Below are positions 56,111-64,000 of a stretch of 64,000 bases of DNA, in pieces. This DNA is from Burkholderiaceae bacterium (lineage in GTDB: Bacteria; Pseudomonadota; Gammaproteobacteria; Burkholderiales; Burkholderiaceae_C). The stretch is taken from NCBI GenBank assembly GCA_024235955.1, contig JACKLJ010000002.1, positions 124,001-188,000 on the forward strand, written 5' to 3'. A model generated the notes under the pieces. It did no database searches and was not told where the DNA came from. It saw only the letters and a program-made list of their open reading frames with translations. The translations under genes were made by a program, and so were the position numbers. Numbering within the stretch: the first letter of the stretch is position 1; each line of letters opens with the position of its first letter.

Positions 56111-56251
56111 CCGACACCCGGGCGCGGCCATTGCGCCTGCTTGCAAGCCTTACAAACTGATGGGCCCGCAGCTCGGGAAACGTGCCCTCGGGCGTATGTA
56201 ATCGCACGGAGCCGGCCCGAGCCGGCAGCCACCACGAGGATGGAGGGATTC

Positions 56252-58054
56252 ATGACCCGACCCGACGGACCACCGCCGGCAGATTTGGCCGCCCCCGAAG
56301 CTGTGGGGGACGCTGCCCAACCCGCAGAGGGCAACCGCCCAGGCGTGACAAGCGCGGGCGCGGCGGGCCTCGCCACGCTGATGTCCGCCGTGCTGGCCGC
56401 CTGCGGAGGCGGCAGCGACGGGTCGACCGCCGGATCGGGAACATCTTCGTCCGGCGCCGGCGACGGCAGCGGCACCTCGTCACCGGCGCCCGCGCAGCCG
56501 GCCTCGGCTGCCGAGGCGGCGCGCTTCCTGCAGCAGGCCCAGTTCTCGTCCACGCAGGCCGAGATCGACAGCGTGCGCAGCCTGGGTTACGACGCCTGGC
56601 TGGAAGCCGAGATGAACCGGTCGTCCAGCACCACGGGCTGGGACTGGCTGGTCAGCCAGGGCTACAACAGCGCGGACAGCGGCGTGCTCTACAACGGCTC
56701 CTACACCGACTTCATGGTCTGGCAACAGCTCATGAGCGCGCCGGACGCTCTGCGCAAGCGGGTGGCACTGGCCTGGTCGGAGATCATGGTGGTGTCGGCG
56801 GACGGCATCGACGGCGAGAACCCCTCGTTCGCCATGGCGGCCTACTGGGACCTGCTCAACCAGCACGCCTTCGGCAACTACCGCCAGCTGCTGGAAGCCA
56901 TCACCCTCAACCCGGCCATGGGCGCCTACCTGAACACGCGCGGCAATCAGGGCGAAAACCCCAAGACAGGCCGTCTGCCGGACGAAAACTACGCGCGCGA
57001 GGTGATGCAGCTGTTCACCATCGGCCTGTACCAGCTGAACGCCGACGGCACGCTCAAGCGCGGCGCCAACGGCCAGCCGATCGAGACCTACGGCGCCTCC
57101 GACGTCAGCAACCTGGCCCGTGTGTTCACCGGCTACAACTGGGACACGACCGGCCACGTCAAGGGCACCAACCCGGTCAAGTTCCGCAATCCGATGGCGT
57201 TCACCGCGGCCAGGCATTCGACGATGGACGCCAGCTTCCTCGGCACCACCATCGCCGGCAACACGCCCGGGGCGCAGGCGCTGGGCACGGCGCTGGACAC
57301 GCTGTTCAACCACGCCAATACCGCGCCCTTCATCGCCCATCAGCTGATTCAGCGGCTGGTCACCAGCAACCCCAGTTCGGCTTACGTGGGCCGCGTGGCC
57401 GCGGTGTTCGCCAACAACGGCAGCGGCGTGCGCGGCGACCTGCGCGCCGTCACCAAGGCAGTGCTGCTGGACAGCGAGGCACGCGAAGCCCCCAGCCTCA
57501 AGAGCGCCACCTGGGGCCGGCTGCGCGAGCCGATGCTGCGCCTGGTGCAATGGGCGCGTACCTTCGGCGCCACCTCGAACGACGGCAAGTGGATCGTCTG
57601 GAACAAGTCCGACGCGTCGACCGCCCTGGGCCAGAGCCCGCTGCGCAGCCCGTCGGTGTTCAACTTCTTCCGCCCGGGTTATGTGCCGCCCAACACGGCG
57701 CTGGCCACCAGTTCGCTCACCGCGCCGGAGTTCCAGCTGGCCAATGAAACCTCGGTGGCCGGCTACGTGAACTTCATGCAGAACGCCATCGCCTACGGCG
57801 TCTACGGCAGCTCCACCAGCAAGGTCTCGGTCGACACCTACACCCAGGAAATGGCGCTGGTGAACGACCCGCCGGCCCTGGTGGACCGGCTGAACCTGAT
57901 CCTGGCGGCCGGCCAGCTGTCGGCCGCCACGGCGGCGGCGATCCGCGACGCCATCAACAGCATCAACCCCAACAGCGACTGGGCCAGGAAGACGCGCGTG
58001 TGGTCGGCCATCGTGATGGTGATGTGCTGCCCCGAATACCTGGTGCAGAAGTAA
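56252..58054 (+). CDS. DUF1800 domain-containing exported protein
   Basis: 600 aa from the ATG at 56252, preceded by GGAGGG. After about 35 residues comes a hydrophobic stretch with lipobox-like SAVLAACGGG, then a Ser/Gly linker. The DUF1800 region starts near residue 90 (AARFLQQAQFSSTQAEIDSV), with RKRVALAWSEIMVVS, LPDENYAREVMQLFTIGLYQL, RHSTMDASFLGTTI and GQSPLRSPSVFNFFRPGYVPP. The family is secreted or surface-anchored, of unknown activity, nearly always encoded with a DUF1501 protein as here. Confidence 0.9.
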   Translation: MTRPDGPPPADLAAPEAVGDAAQPAEGNRPGVTSAGAAGLATLMSAVLAACGGGSDGSTAGSGTSSSGAGDGSGTSSPAPAQPASAAEAARFLQQAQFSSTQAEIDSVRSLGYDAWLEAEMNRSSSTTGWDWLVSQGYNSADSGVLYNGSYTDFMVWQQLMSAPDALRKRVALAWSEIMVVSADGIDGENPSFAMAAYWDLLNQHAFGNYRQLLEAITLNPAMGAYLNTRGNQGENPKTGRLPDENYAREVMQLFTIGLYQLNADGTLKRGANGQPIETYGASDVSNLARVFTGYNWDTTGHVKGTNPVKFRNPMAFTAARHSTMDASFLGTTIAGNTPGAQALGTALDTLFNHANTAPFIAHQLIQRLVTSNPSSAYVGRVAAVFANNGSGVRGDLRAVTKAVLLDSEAREAPSLKSATWGRLREPMLRLVQWARTFGATSNDGKWIVWNKSDASTALGQSPLRSPSVFNFFRPGYVPPNTALATSSLTAPEFQLANETSVAGYVNFMQNAIAYGVYGSSTSKVSVDTYTQEMALVNDPPALVDRLNLILAAGQLSAATAAAIRDAINSINPNSDWARKTRVWSAIVMVMCCPEYLVQK

Positions 58055-58065
58055 GGGAGCCGACC

Positions 58066-59463
58066 ATGTTCATCGACAACACCCGGCATATCGCCCGTCG
58101 CGCCTTCCTGCAGCGTCTGGGGCAGCTCGGCGTGGCCGGCGCGGCCGCGCCCTGGGCCATCAACCTGGCCGCCATCGGCGAGGCGGCGGCAGCGATCAGC
58201 GCATCCGACTACAAGGCCCTCGTCTGCATCTTCCTGTACGGCGGCAACGACAACGGCAACACGGTGATCCCCTACGACACCAGCGGCCACGCCGACTACG
58301 CCACCGTGCGCGGCGCCCTGGCGCTGGCGCGCGGCACGCTGGACGCCACCGCCCTGTCGCCGGCGCTGGCAAACGGGCGGCAGTACGCGCTGGCGCCGTC
58401 GCTGGCGCCGCTCAAGCCCCTGTTCGACAGCAAGAAGCTGGCGGTGCAGCTCAACGTGGGGCCGCTGATCCAGCCGACCACGCTGGCCGAGTATCAGGCC
58501 CGCTCGGTACCGCTGCCGCCCAAGCTGTTCTCGCACAACGACCAGCAGTCGGTCTGGCAAAGCTCGCAGGCCGAAGGCTCGGTGCGCGGCTGGGGCGGCG
58601 CACTGGGCGACCTGGCGCTGTCCACCAACGGCAACGCGCTGTTCAGCTGCATGTCGGTCACGGGCAATGCGGTGTTCCTGGCCGGCCAGACCGCGCTGGC
58701 CTACCAGATCGGTACCGGCGGGCCGGTGGCGATCAACGGCGCGGTGAAGGACCTGTTCGGCTCCACCACCTGCCGCGACACGCTGCGCAGCCTGATCACG
58801 CAGACCCGCACGCAGGTGCTGGAGAACGAATACAACCGCATCACGGCGCGCGCCATCGATTCGCAGGGCGCGCTCAGCAGTGCCATTGCGGGCAGCGACA
58901 CCAAGTTCGACGCACTGCTGCCGGCCAACGTGAACGGCACCAGGCAGCCGCTCAACCAGCAGCTCGAGATGGTGGCCCGCCTGATCGACGCGCGCGGCGC
59001 GCTGGGCATGAAGCGGCAGGTGTTCATGGTCTCGCTGGGTGGCTTCGACACGCACGACAACCTGAGCACACGCCACCCGGTGCTGATGGATCAGGTGGCG
59101 CGCGCCATGGCGGGCTTTCAGGCTGCCATGGACCAGATCGGCATCGGCGCCAACGTGACCAGCTTCACCGCCTCCGACTTCGGCCGCACCATGACCTCCA
59201 ATGGCGATGGATCCGACCACGGCTGGGGCAGCACCCATTTCGTGATGGGCGGCGCCGTGAAGGGCGGCGCCTTTTACGGCACGCCGCCCCAGGTGGCGCT
59301 GGGCGGGCCCGAGGACACCGGCCAGGGCCGGCTGCTGCCCACCACGGCGGTGGCGCAGTACGCGGCCACGCTGGCTTCGTGGTTCGGCGTGTCGGCGTCG
59401 GAACTGCCGCTGGTGGCGCCCAGCATCAACAACTTCAGCGTGCGCAACGTCGGCTTCGTCTGA
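58066..59463 (+). CDS. DUF1501 domain-containing protein (Tat-exported)
   Basis: 465 aa. N-terminal RRAFLQRLGQLGVAGAAAPW is a twin-arginine-type signal. The sulfatase/alkaline-phosphatase-like fold is suggested by CIFLYGGNDNGNTVIPYD (metal-site-like start), FMVSLGGFDTHDNL and TASDFGRTMTSNGDGSDHGWGSTHFVMGG near the C-terminus. It is eleven bases after the DUF1800 gene; the two likely form a secreted complex. Substrate not known. Confidence 0.9.
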   Translation: MFIDNTRHIARRAFLQRLGQLGVAGAAAPWAINLAAIGEAAAAISASDYKALVCIFLYGGNDNGNTVIPYDTSGHADYATVRGALALARGTLDATALSPALANGRQYALAPSLAPLKPLFDSKKLAVQLNVGPLIQPTTLAEYQARSVPLPPKLFSHNDQQSVWQSSQAEGSVRGWGGALGDLALSTNGNALFSCMSVTGNAVFLAGQTALAYQIGTGGPVAINGAVKDLFGSTTCRDTLRSLITQTRTQVLENEYNRITARAIDSQGALSSAIAGSDTKFDALLPANVNGTRQPLNQQLEMVARLIDARGALGMKRQVFMVSLGGFDTHDNLSTRHPVLMDQVARAMAGFQAAMDQIGIGANVTSFTASDFGRTMTSNGDGSDHGWGSTHFVMGGAVKGGAFYGTPPQVALGGPEDTGQGRLLPTTAVAQYAATLASWFGVSASELPLVAPSINNFSVRNVGFV

Positions 59464-59483
59464 AGCCGACGTCGCCAGCCGGT

Positions 59484-59497
59484 CCGGAACGTTCCGG
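59484..59497. other. Perfect palindrome between convergent genes
   Basis: CCGGAACGTTCCGG (14 bases) between the DUF1501 and hsp20 stops. No T run follows. It may help separate the convergent transcripts. Confidence 0.4.
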
Positions 59498-59512
59498 CCG
59501 CGGCGTCCGGGT

Positions 59513-59941
59513 TTACTCGATGTTCAGCCGCTGCGCGCCGCTGGCCTGCTTCTTGGGCAGGGAGAGCAGCAACACGCCGTTCTCGTACTTGGCCTTGGCG
59601 CCCGCCTGGTCGACTTCCTGCGGCAGCTGGAAGCTGCGCGCCACGGCGCCGTAGTAGCGCTCGCTGCGCAGCACCTTCTCGCCGCTGGCTTCGCTGTCGT
59701 GCTGCTTGACCTCGGCACGCAGCGTGACCACGCCGCCGTCGATGGAAACGTGGATGTCTTCCTTGTTCACGCCGGGCACCTCGGCGTTCACGGTGTAGGC
59801 CGTATCGGACTCCTTCACGTCGATCTTGATCTGCGAGGCCGCCGGCAGGCTGTCGCCGTGCAGGGGCTTGATGAAGAAGCCGGGCGCGAACTCGCGAAAG
59901 ATGTCGTCGAACAGGTTGCCGCGTTGCAGTTGGCTGGCCAT
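59513..59941 (-). CDS. Small heat-shock protein (Hsp20/alpha-crystallin family)
   Basis: 142 aa ATP-independent holdase from the ATG at 59941, with AGAGGAG upstream. The alpha-crystallin domain runs from about 43: IKIDVKESDTAYTVNAEVPGV, EDIHVSIDGGVVTLRAE, RSERYYGAVARSFQLPQEVD, YENGVLLLSLPKKQ. The C-terminal I-x-I-like element is LNIE. It is single, with a candidate sigma-32 promoter. Confidence 0.93.
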   Translation of the reverse strand: MASQLQRGNLFDDIFREFAPGFFIKPLHGDSLPAASQIKIDVKESDTAYTVNAEVPGVNKEDIHVSIDGGVVTLRAEVKQHDSEASGEKVLRSERYYGAVARSFQLPQEVDQAGAKAKYENGVLLLSLPKKQASGAQRLNIE

Positions 59942-60013
59942 GGAAATCTCCTCTAGAAAGCCACTTTGGGGTGGATCTGGCTTGCCGGGCCGCACCCGCG
60001 GCCTGGTCATACT

Positions 60014-60045
60014 TCCTAGTTAAGTTCGGATGACGCGCTTTCAAG
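60014..60045 (-). promoter_or_regulatory. Candidate sigma-32 promoter for hsp20
   Basis: On the minus strand CCCTTGAAAG (CTTGAAA at 60045-60039) followed at 14 bases by CTTAACTAGG. The -35 part is an exact heat-shock consensus. The -10 part deviates from CCCCATNT. Confidence 0.5.
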
Positions 60046-60150
60046 GGCCGCCGCCGGCACCAAGCTGCTGCGCGCAGGGCCGCCGCGTGGGACAATAGCG
60101 GTTTCGCGCCGCCATCGCGCAGCGCGTGTCAGCTGTTCTTCCCACAACCC

Positions 60151-61110
60151 ATGTCGTCCTCCCTGCACCCCATGCTCAACGTGGCCATCCGGGCCGCGCG
60201 CGCCGCTGGCGCGATCATCAACCGCGCCGCGCTCGACGTCGAGGCCGTGCGCGTCTCGCAGAAGCAGGTCAACGACTTCGTCACCGAAGTCGACCACGCG
60301 AGCGAAAACGCCATCATCGAGACCCTGCTCGGCGCCTACCCCAACCACGGCATCCATGCCGAGGAGTCGGGCCGCGAGCACGGCAACCAGCGCTCCGACC
60401 ACGTCTGGATCATCGACCCGCTGGACGGCACCACCAACTTCATCCACGGCTTTCCGGTCTACTGCGTGAGCATCGCGCTCGCCGTCAAGGGCCGCATCGA
60501 GCAGGCCGTGATCTACGACCCCACCCGCAACGACCTGTTCACCGCCACGCGCGGCCGTGGCGCCTTCATGAACGAGCGGCGCATCCGCGTCTCCAAGCGC
60601 ACGCGCCTGCAGGACAGCCTGATCTCCACCGGCTTCCCGTTTCGCAAGGGCGACGATTTCCAGGGCTACCTGGCCATGATGGCCGACGTGATGAAACGCA
60701 CCGCCGGCCTGCGCCGCCCGGGCGCCGCCGCGCTCGACCTGGCCTACGTGGCGGCCGGCTTTTCCGACGGCTTCTTCGAGACCGGCCTCAAGCCCTGGGA
60801 CGTGGCCGCCGGCTCGCTGCTGGTGACCGAGGCCGGCGGCCTGATCGGCAACTTCGCCGGCGAATCCGAGTACCTCGAGCTGCAGGAATGCCTGGCGGCC
60901 AACCCCAAGGTGTACGCCCAGCTGGTCAGCGTGCTGCGCAAGCACTCCAAGTGCGAAGGCGAAGCCCGCGGGCCGGCCAAGACACGCGGCCACATGTCGC
61001 TGCAGAACCCGGCGGCCGACGAAGCCGACGGCCCGACACCGGAGCAGGCCCTGGCTGACGCCCTGAAAGCCGCCGACACCCCGGCCGGCGACACCCCCGA
61101 CCAGGCATGA
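60151..61110 (+). CDS. suhB: Inositol-1-monophosphatase family protein SuhB
   Basis: 319 aa, longer than usual (about 267) because of a C-terminal, acidic Ala/Pro tail from about residue 272. Mg-binding motifs: [27 protein letters not shown] and [19 protein letters not shown]. In bacteria SuhB also takes part in the rRNA antitermination complex with NusA. Overlaps trmB by four bases (ATGA). Confidence 0.93.
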   Translation: MSSSLHPMLNVAIRAARAAGAIINRAALDVEAVRVSQKQVNDFVTEVDHASENAIIETLLGAYPNHGIHAEESGREHGNQRSDHVWIIDPLDGTTNFIHGFPVYCVSIALAVKGRIEQAVIYDPTRNDLFTATRGRGAFMNERRIRVSKRTRLQDSLISTGFPFRKGDDFQGYLAMMADVMKRTAGLRRPGAAALDLAYVAAGFSDGFFETGLKPWDVAAGSLLVTEAGGLIGNFAGESEYLELQECLAANPKVYAQLVSVLRKHSKCEGEARGPAKTRGHMSLQNPAADEADGPTPEQALADALKAADTPAGDTPDQA

Positions 61111-61904
61111 ACGGCGCCCCCACGGGGCCGACCCTGCCCGGCACGCCTCCCGCCGCAGACAAGAGCACCGAGCCCGCGGCCACCGCCACCGACGCTGCCG
61201 ATCAGCCGCACCGGCGTGGCATCCGCAGCTTTGTCGTCCGCGCCGGCCGCATGACCGTGGGCCAGGCCCGCGCGCTGGCCGACCTGGGCCCGCGCTACAT
61301 CCTGCCCCATGACCCCGCCACTACCGATCTGGTAGCTGCCACCGCTAGCCAGGCAAGGTCCAGCGGCCAGAACTATGCGCAGACCGTGCTGGAAATCGGC
61401 TTCGGCATGGGCAGCGCCACCGCGCACATCGCCGCGCTGAAGCCCGACACCCTGTTCATCGGCTGTGAGGTACACGAACCCGGCGTGGGCGCGCTGCTCA
61501 AGCTGGTGCGCATCCACGAGCTGCAGAACATCCGCATCCTCCAGCACGACGCTGTCGAGGTGCTGCGCGACATGGTCGCCCCAGGCACCCTGCACGGCGT
61601 GCACGTGTTCTTCCCGGACCCGTGGCACAAGAAGCGCCACCACAAGCGCAGGCTGATCCAGTCGCCCTTCGTGCGCCTGCTGGCCGAACGCCTGGCGCCC
61701 GGCGGCTATCTGCATCTGGCCACCGACTGGCAGCCCTACGCCGAGCAGATGCTGGAAGTGCTGTCGGCCGAGCCGCTGCTGCGCAACACGGCCGAAGGCT
61801 ACGCGCCCCGCCCCGCCTACCGCCCGCTCACCAAGTTCGAGCAGCGGGGCCTGCGCCTGGGCCACGGCGTGTGGGACCTGGTGTTTGAGCGAATCGCTAT
61901 TTGA
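61107..61904 (+). CDS. trmB: tRNA (guanine-N7)-methyltransferase TrmB, with repeat-derived insertion
   Basis: SAM-dependent methylation of G46 in tRNA. 265 aa. [31 protein letters not shown] precedes the SAM motif [16 protein letters not shown]; later [35 protein letters not shown] and [19 protein letters not shown] are family signatures. Between ILPHDP and the SAM motif, residues about 71-90 ([19 protein letters not shown]) look encoded by an in-frame diverged family 1 repeat. The stop TGA comes from a second, intact copy. The N-terminal 30 residues are a Pro/Ala tail. Confidence 0.94.
   Translation: MNGAPTGPTLPGTPPAADKSTEPAATATDAADQPHRRGIRSFVVRAGRMTVGQARALADLGPRYILPHDPATTDLVAATASQARSSGQNYAQTVLEIGFGMGSATAHIAALKPDTLFIGCEVHEPGVGALLKLVRIHELQNIRILQHDAVEVLRDMVAPGTLHGVHVFFPDPWHKKRHHKRRLIQSPFVRLLAERLAPGGYLHLATDWQPYAEQMLEVLSAEPLLRNTAEGYAPRPAYRPLTKFEQRGLRLGHGVWDLVFERIAI
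61319..61376 (+). repeat. Family 1 repeat inside trmB (in frame, diverged)
   Basis: CTGGTAGCTGCCACCGCTAG, then CCAGGCAAGGTCCAGCGGCC. Similarity is moderate. GCT at 61335 is in frame, as in the other coding copies. Confidence 0.65.
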
Positions 61905-61960
61905 TTCATAGCTGCCTGCGCCCGCCACGCAAGGCCAAGAGCTCGATTTCATTCATAAAA
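61895..61960 (+). repeat. Family 1 palindromic repeat, copy 12
   Basis: GCTATTTGATTCATAGCTGC, CTGCGCCCGCCACGC, then AAGGCCAAGAGCTCGATTTC. It begins with the final TrmB codon (ATT) and provides its TGA. It ends six bases before the start of the pseudouridine synthase gene. Confidence 0.92.
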
Positions 61961-61965
61961 TCCAG

Positions 61966-62913
61966 ATGGCCCACGCCCCGCGCAGTCCGCATGTTCCAGC
62001 CCGCGACGGCCTGCGCGCGAGCTGCGTGGCCCTGCCGGCCGGGCCCTGGCCCACGGTGCTGGACTTCCTGGCCGAGCGCCTGCCCGCCCTGCCCCGCCAG
62101 GCCTGGGCCGAGCGCATGGCCGCCGGCGACGTGCTCTGCGATGCCGGCCGGCCCGTGCCGCCCCACGCGCCCTACAGGCCACAGCAGCGCCTTTACTACT
62201 GGCGCCACCTGGAGGCCGAACCCGAAGTTCCGGGCGAAGAGCACGTGCTGTTCCAGGACGAGCTGCTGGTGGTGGCCGACAAGCCGCATTTCCTGCCCGT
62301 GACTCCCGGTGGCCGCTACGCCCGCCAGACCCTGCTGGCGCGGCTGCAGCGGCGCCTGGGCATCGACACCCTGGTGCCCCTGCACCGCATCGACCGCGAA
62401 ACCGCCGGGATCGTGGCCTTCTGCGTGCAGCCCGCTCACCGCGACGCCTACCACGCGCTGGTGCGCGCCCAGGGGTTGCGCAAGCGCTACGAGGCGCTGG
62501 CGCATCTGCCCGCGGCGCCGCAAGCCGCGCCAGGCTGGCAGACCCGCACGAGCCGCATCGAGGAAGACCCGGAGCGCTTCTTTCTGATGCGCGAAGTGGC
62601 CGGCGCGGCCAACAGCGAAACCCGCTGGCGCCTGGCGGAAGCCCGGGACAGCTTGGGGCGCTATGAACTGGAACCCGTCACCGGCAAGCGCCACCAGCTG
62701 CGCGTGCACATGGCGGCGCTGGGCGTGCCGATCGCTGGCGATCGCTTCTATCCCGACGTGCTGGAAACCGCTGAACAGGCGCCCGGCTTCGAAGCCCCGC
62801 TGCAGCTGCTGGCCCGCGGCCTGGCCTTTACCGACCCCGTGACGGGCACCGAGCGCGTGTTCGAGAGCCGCCAGAGGCTGGCGTGGCCGCCGGCCGGGGC
62901 TGGCGCAGCCTGA
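61966..62913 (+). CDS. RluA family pseudouridine synthase
   Basis: 315 aa. The catalytic motif is LHRIDRETAGIVAFCV (HRxDxxT/SG with Asp nucleophile) near residue 145; VADKPHFLPVTPGG precedes it, and LEPVTGKRHQLRVHMAALGVPIAGDRFY follows. This matches the RluA/TruC branch acting on 23S rRNA or tRNA. It may have an N-terminal S4-like region (residues 30-75). The target uridine cannot be assigned. Confidence 0.92.
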   Translation: MAHAPRSPHVPARDGLRASCVALPAGPWPTVLDFLAERLPALPRQAWAERMAAGDVLCDAGRPVPPHAPYRPQQRLYYWRHLEAEPEVPGEEHVLFQDELLVVADKPHFLPVTPGGRYARQTLLARLQRRLGIDTLVPLHRIDRETAGIVAFCVQPAHRDAYHALVRAQGLRKRYEALAHLPAAPQAAPGWQTRTSRIEEDPERFFLMREVAGAANSETRWRLAEARDSLGRYELEPVTGKRHQLRVHMAALGVPIAGDRFYPDVLETAEQAPGFEAPLQLLARGLAFTDPVTGTERVFESRQRLAWPPAGAGAA

Positions 62914-62938
62914 GCCGCCGCCGCAGCGGCCACAGGGC

Positions 62939-63439
62939 TCAGACCACGCCCAGCTCGGCCAGATCGGTGGCCGGCACCTCCAGGTGACGCTGGCGCCGCC
63001 GGCGCTCCTCGCGTCCCTGCTGCACCTCTTCGCGCAGACGCTGCACCAGTTCGGCCGCCACCTGTTCCTGGGGCGACGGATTGGCGGCGCGGATCTGCGC
63101 CACCACGCGCGCCGTGCTGATGGTGGCCATGGAGGCCACGCGGCTCGCGTCCTTCGAATCCTGGATCCACAGCATGATCGGCGCGTCGGTGTGCAGCATC
63201 TCGCGGATCTTGCGGGCGAAGTAGTAGTTCATCTCCACCCGGTCAGGCGCTGGCACGTGCATGGTGGTCCGCAGCACCAGCAGGAAGCCATCGACACCCT
63301 GCTCGTTGCGGGTGGCGAGGCATTCGCAGCGGCCGCGCAGCCGGATGTGCTGCATCACCATCTGCCCGGCGCGCTCCACCAGTTCGCGCTCCGTGTTCGG
63401 GGAACGCAACCACGATCTGATTTTCTTGAGTACCGACAC
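62939..63439 (-). CDS. Hypothetical cytoplasmic protein
   Basis: 166 aa, no recognised family. A core of alternating strands (ECLATRNEQGVDGFLLVLRTTM, APIMLWIQDSKDASRVASM) is followed by a long charged C-terminal helix (LVQRLREEVQQGREERRRRQ) likely to form a coiled coil. No signal peptide. It diverges from the MBL hydrolase gene and converges with the pseudouridine synthase gene. Confidence 0.7.
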   Translation of the reverse strand: MSVLKKIRSWLRSPNTERELVERAGQMVMQHIRLRGRCECLATRNEQGVDGFLLVLRTTMHVPAPDRVEMNYYFARKIREMLHTDAPIMLWIQDSKDASRVASMATISTARVVAQIRAANPSPQEQVAAELVQRLREEVQQGREERRRRQRHLEVPATDLAELGVV

Positions 63440-63559
63440 TTCCGGACCATCCTCCCCCCTGAACGCGGGGGCTTACGGTTTACATTGCACCACAGCACCC
63501 GAACACTGGCAACCGGGTCGTATCAAGCGCCGCGAACCGGCGTGCAATACTTGTCATCC

Positions 63560-64000
63560 ATGAGCGCGCTGCCCCCCTCGATGCATGTGCTGGAGCGCGG
63601 TTGGCTTTCCTGCAACACCCTGGTGTGCACCGGGGAGGCGCCCTGCGTCATCGACACCGGCCACGTCAAGCACGCCGCCGATGCGGTGGAGCGTGTGGCC
63701 GGCCTGCTGCAGGGCCGGCCGCTGGCCGACATCGCCCATACCCACCTGCACAGCGACCATTGCGGCGGCACGGCCGCGCTGCAGGCCGCCCATCCGGGTA
63801 CGCGCACCTGGGTGCCCGAGCCCTCGCTGCCCCACGTGCAGGCCTGGGACGAAGACGCCCTCACCTTCGGCGACACCGGCCAGCGCTGCGACCGCTTCAC
63901 CGCCGCGCACGCGCTGGCACCCGGCCAGAGCGTGGTGCTGGGCGGCTTCAGCTGGGACGTCCACGCCGCCCCCGGCCACGACGCGCTGGCCGTGCTGCTG
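63560..64000 (+). CDS. Metallo-beta-lactamase-fold hydrolase (truncated by window end)
   Basis: 147 codons are visible from the ATG at 63560. PCVIDTGHVKHAADAVERV and ADIAHTHLHSDHCGGTAALQ give the HxHxDH metal motif near residue 62; SWDVHAAPGHDALAVLL holds the next metal His. The layout fits hydroxyacylglutathione hydrolase-like or related MBL enzymes. The gene continues beyond 64000. Confidence 0.88.
   Translation, partial: MSALPPSMHVLERGWLSCNTLVCTGEAPCVIDTGHVKHAADAVERVAGLLQGRPLADIAHTHLHSDHCGGTAALQAAHPGTRTWVPEPSLPHVQAWDEDALTFGDTGQRCDRFTAAHALAPGQSVVLGGFSWDVHAAPGHDALAVLL

Overview
The window is a dense, GC-rich bacterial chromosome segment. Gene content and order (hda beside purM, DUF3579 before argD-argF, two Bug-type tricarboxylate-binding proteins, feoAB, kynBUA, an Aer-type PAS protein) and several families of intergenic repeats point to a betaproteobacterium, most likely of the family Comamonadaceae (Acidovorax, Ottowia or Alicycliphilus type). 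This is inference; there is no rRNA gene here. No rRNA, tRNA, CRISPR array, intact insertion sequence or prophage was seen. Both ends cut genes: pcnB at the left, a metallo-beta-lactamase-fold hydrolase at the right.

Layout. 1-4.7 kb: pcnB, a HAD phosphatase and hda on the minus strand, then purM and an AI-2E-family permease on the plus strand. 4.8-7.7 kb: five tightly packed small genes (isochorismatase-like hydrolase, DUF1272 zinc protein, DJ-1/PfpI protein, ABM monooxygenase-like protein, GlxA/AraC regulator). 7.7-9.7 kb: repeat-rich spacers around a SirB1-like gene. 9.7-13.4 kb: murJ coupled to an unrecognised membrane protein, and rpsT with its own promoter and terminator. 13.5-16.3 kb: DUF3579, argD, argF. 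16.3-21.1 kb: a seven-gene minus-strand operon with an MglB-like roadblock protein, an Aer-like PAS protein, a signal-less PhnD-like binding protein, three unrecognised proteins and an MglA/Cvn-like small GTPase. 21.4-24.3 kb: a cysteine-cluster protein and a Fur-type feoAB operon with a Cys-rich accessory peptide. 24.4-27.4 kb: complete kynBUA (tryptophan to anthranilate). 27.5-36.6 kb: MscS channel, molybdopterin oxidoreductase, cupin, Bcs1-like AAA ATPase, Bug protein, YitT protein, nucleotide-sugar epimerase/decarboxylase and glycosyltransferase. 36.7-37.1 kb: tails of a LysR regulator and an amidohydrolase left by a deletion. 37.1-47.4 kb: xerD, Bug protein, AEC transporter, queG, tsaE, amiC, DedA, two small envelope proteins, mutL. 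47.5-53.8 kb: a four-gene DNA repair operon (MBL exonuclease, ATP-dependent DNA ligase, Lhr-like helicase, PdeM phosphoesterase). 53.9-64 kb: Bcr/CflA MFS, miaA, a DUF1800/DUF1501 exported pair, hsp20, suhB, trmB, an RluA-type pseudouridine synthase, a hypothetical protein and the truncated MBL hydrolase.

The strongest unexplained signal is a short imperfect-palindrome repeat, called family 1 below, with core ATAGCTGCCTGCGCCCG, about 8 variable bases, then AAGGGCTGCAGGCC. About 12 clear copies lie between genes. Five more lie inside reading frames without breaking them: miaA, mutL, trmB and twice in the Lhr-like helicase. All five coding copies keep the central GCT of AGCT in frame, whichever way the element points. 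Other copies provide stop codons (hda, trmB, the Cys-rich feo peptide, the epimerase). This resembles the Rickettsia palindromic elements. The second point of interest is the GTPase/roadblock/PAS operon, which reads as a redox-sensing small-GTPase switch with several proteins of unknown role.
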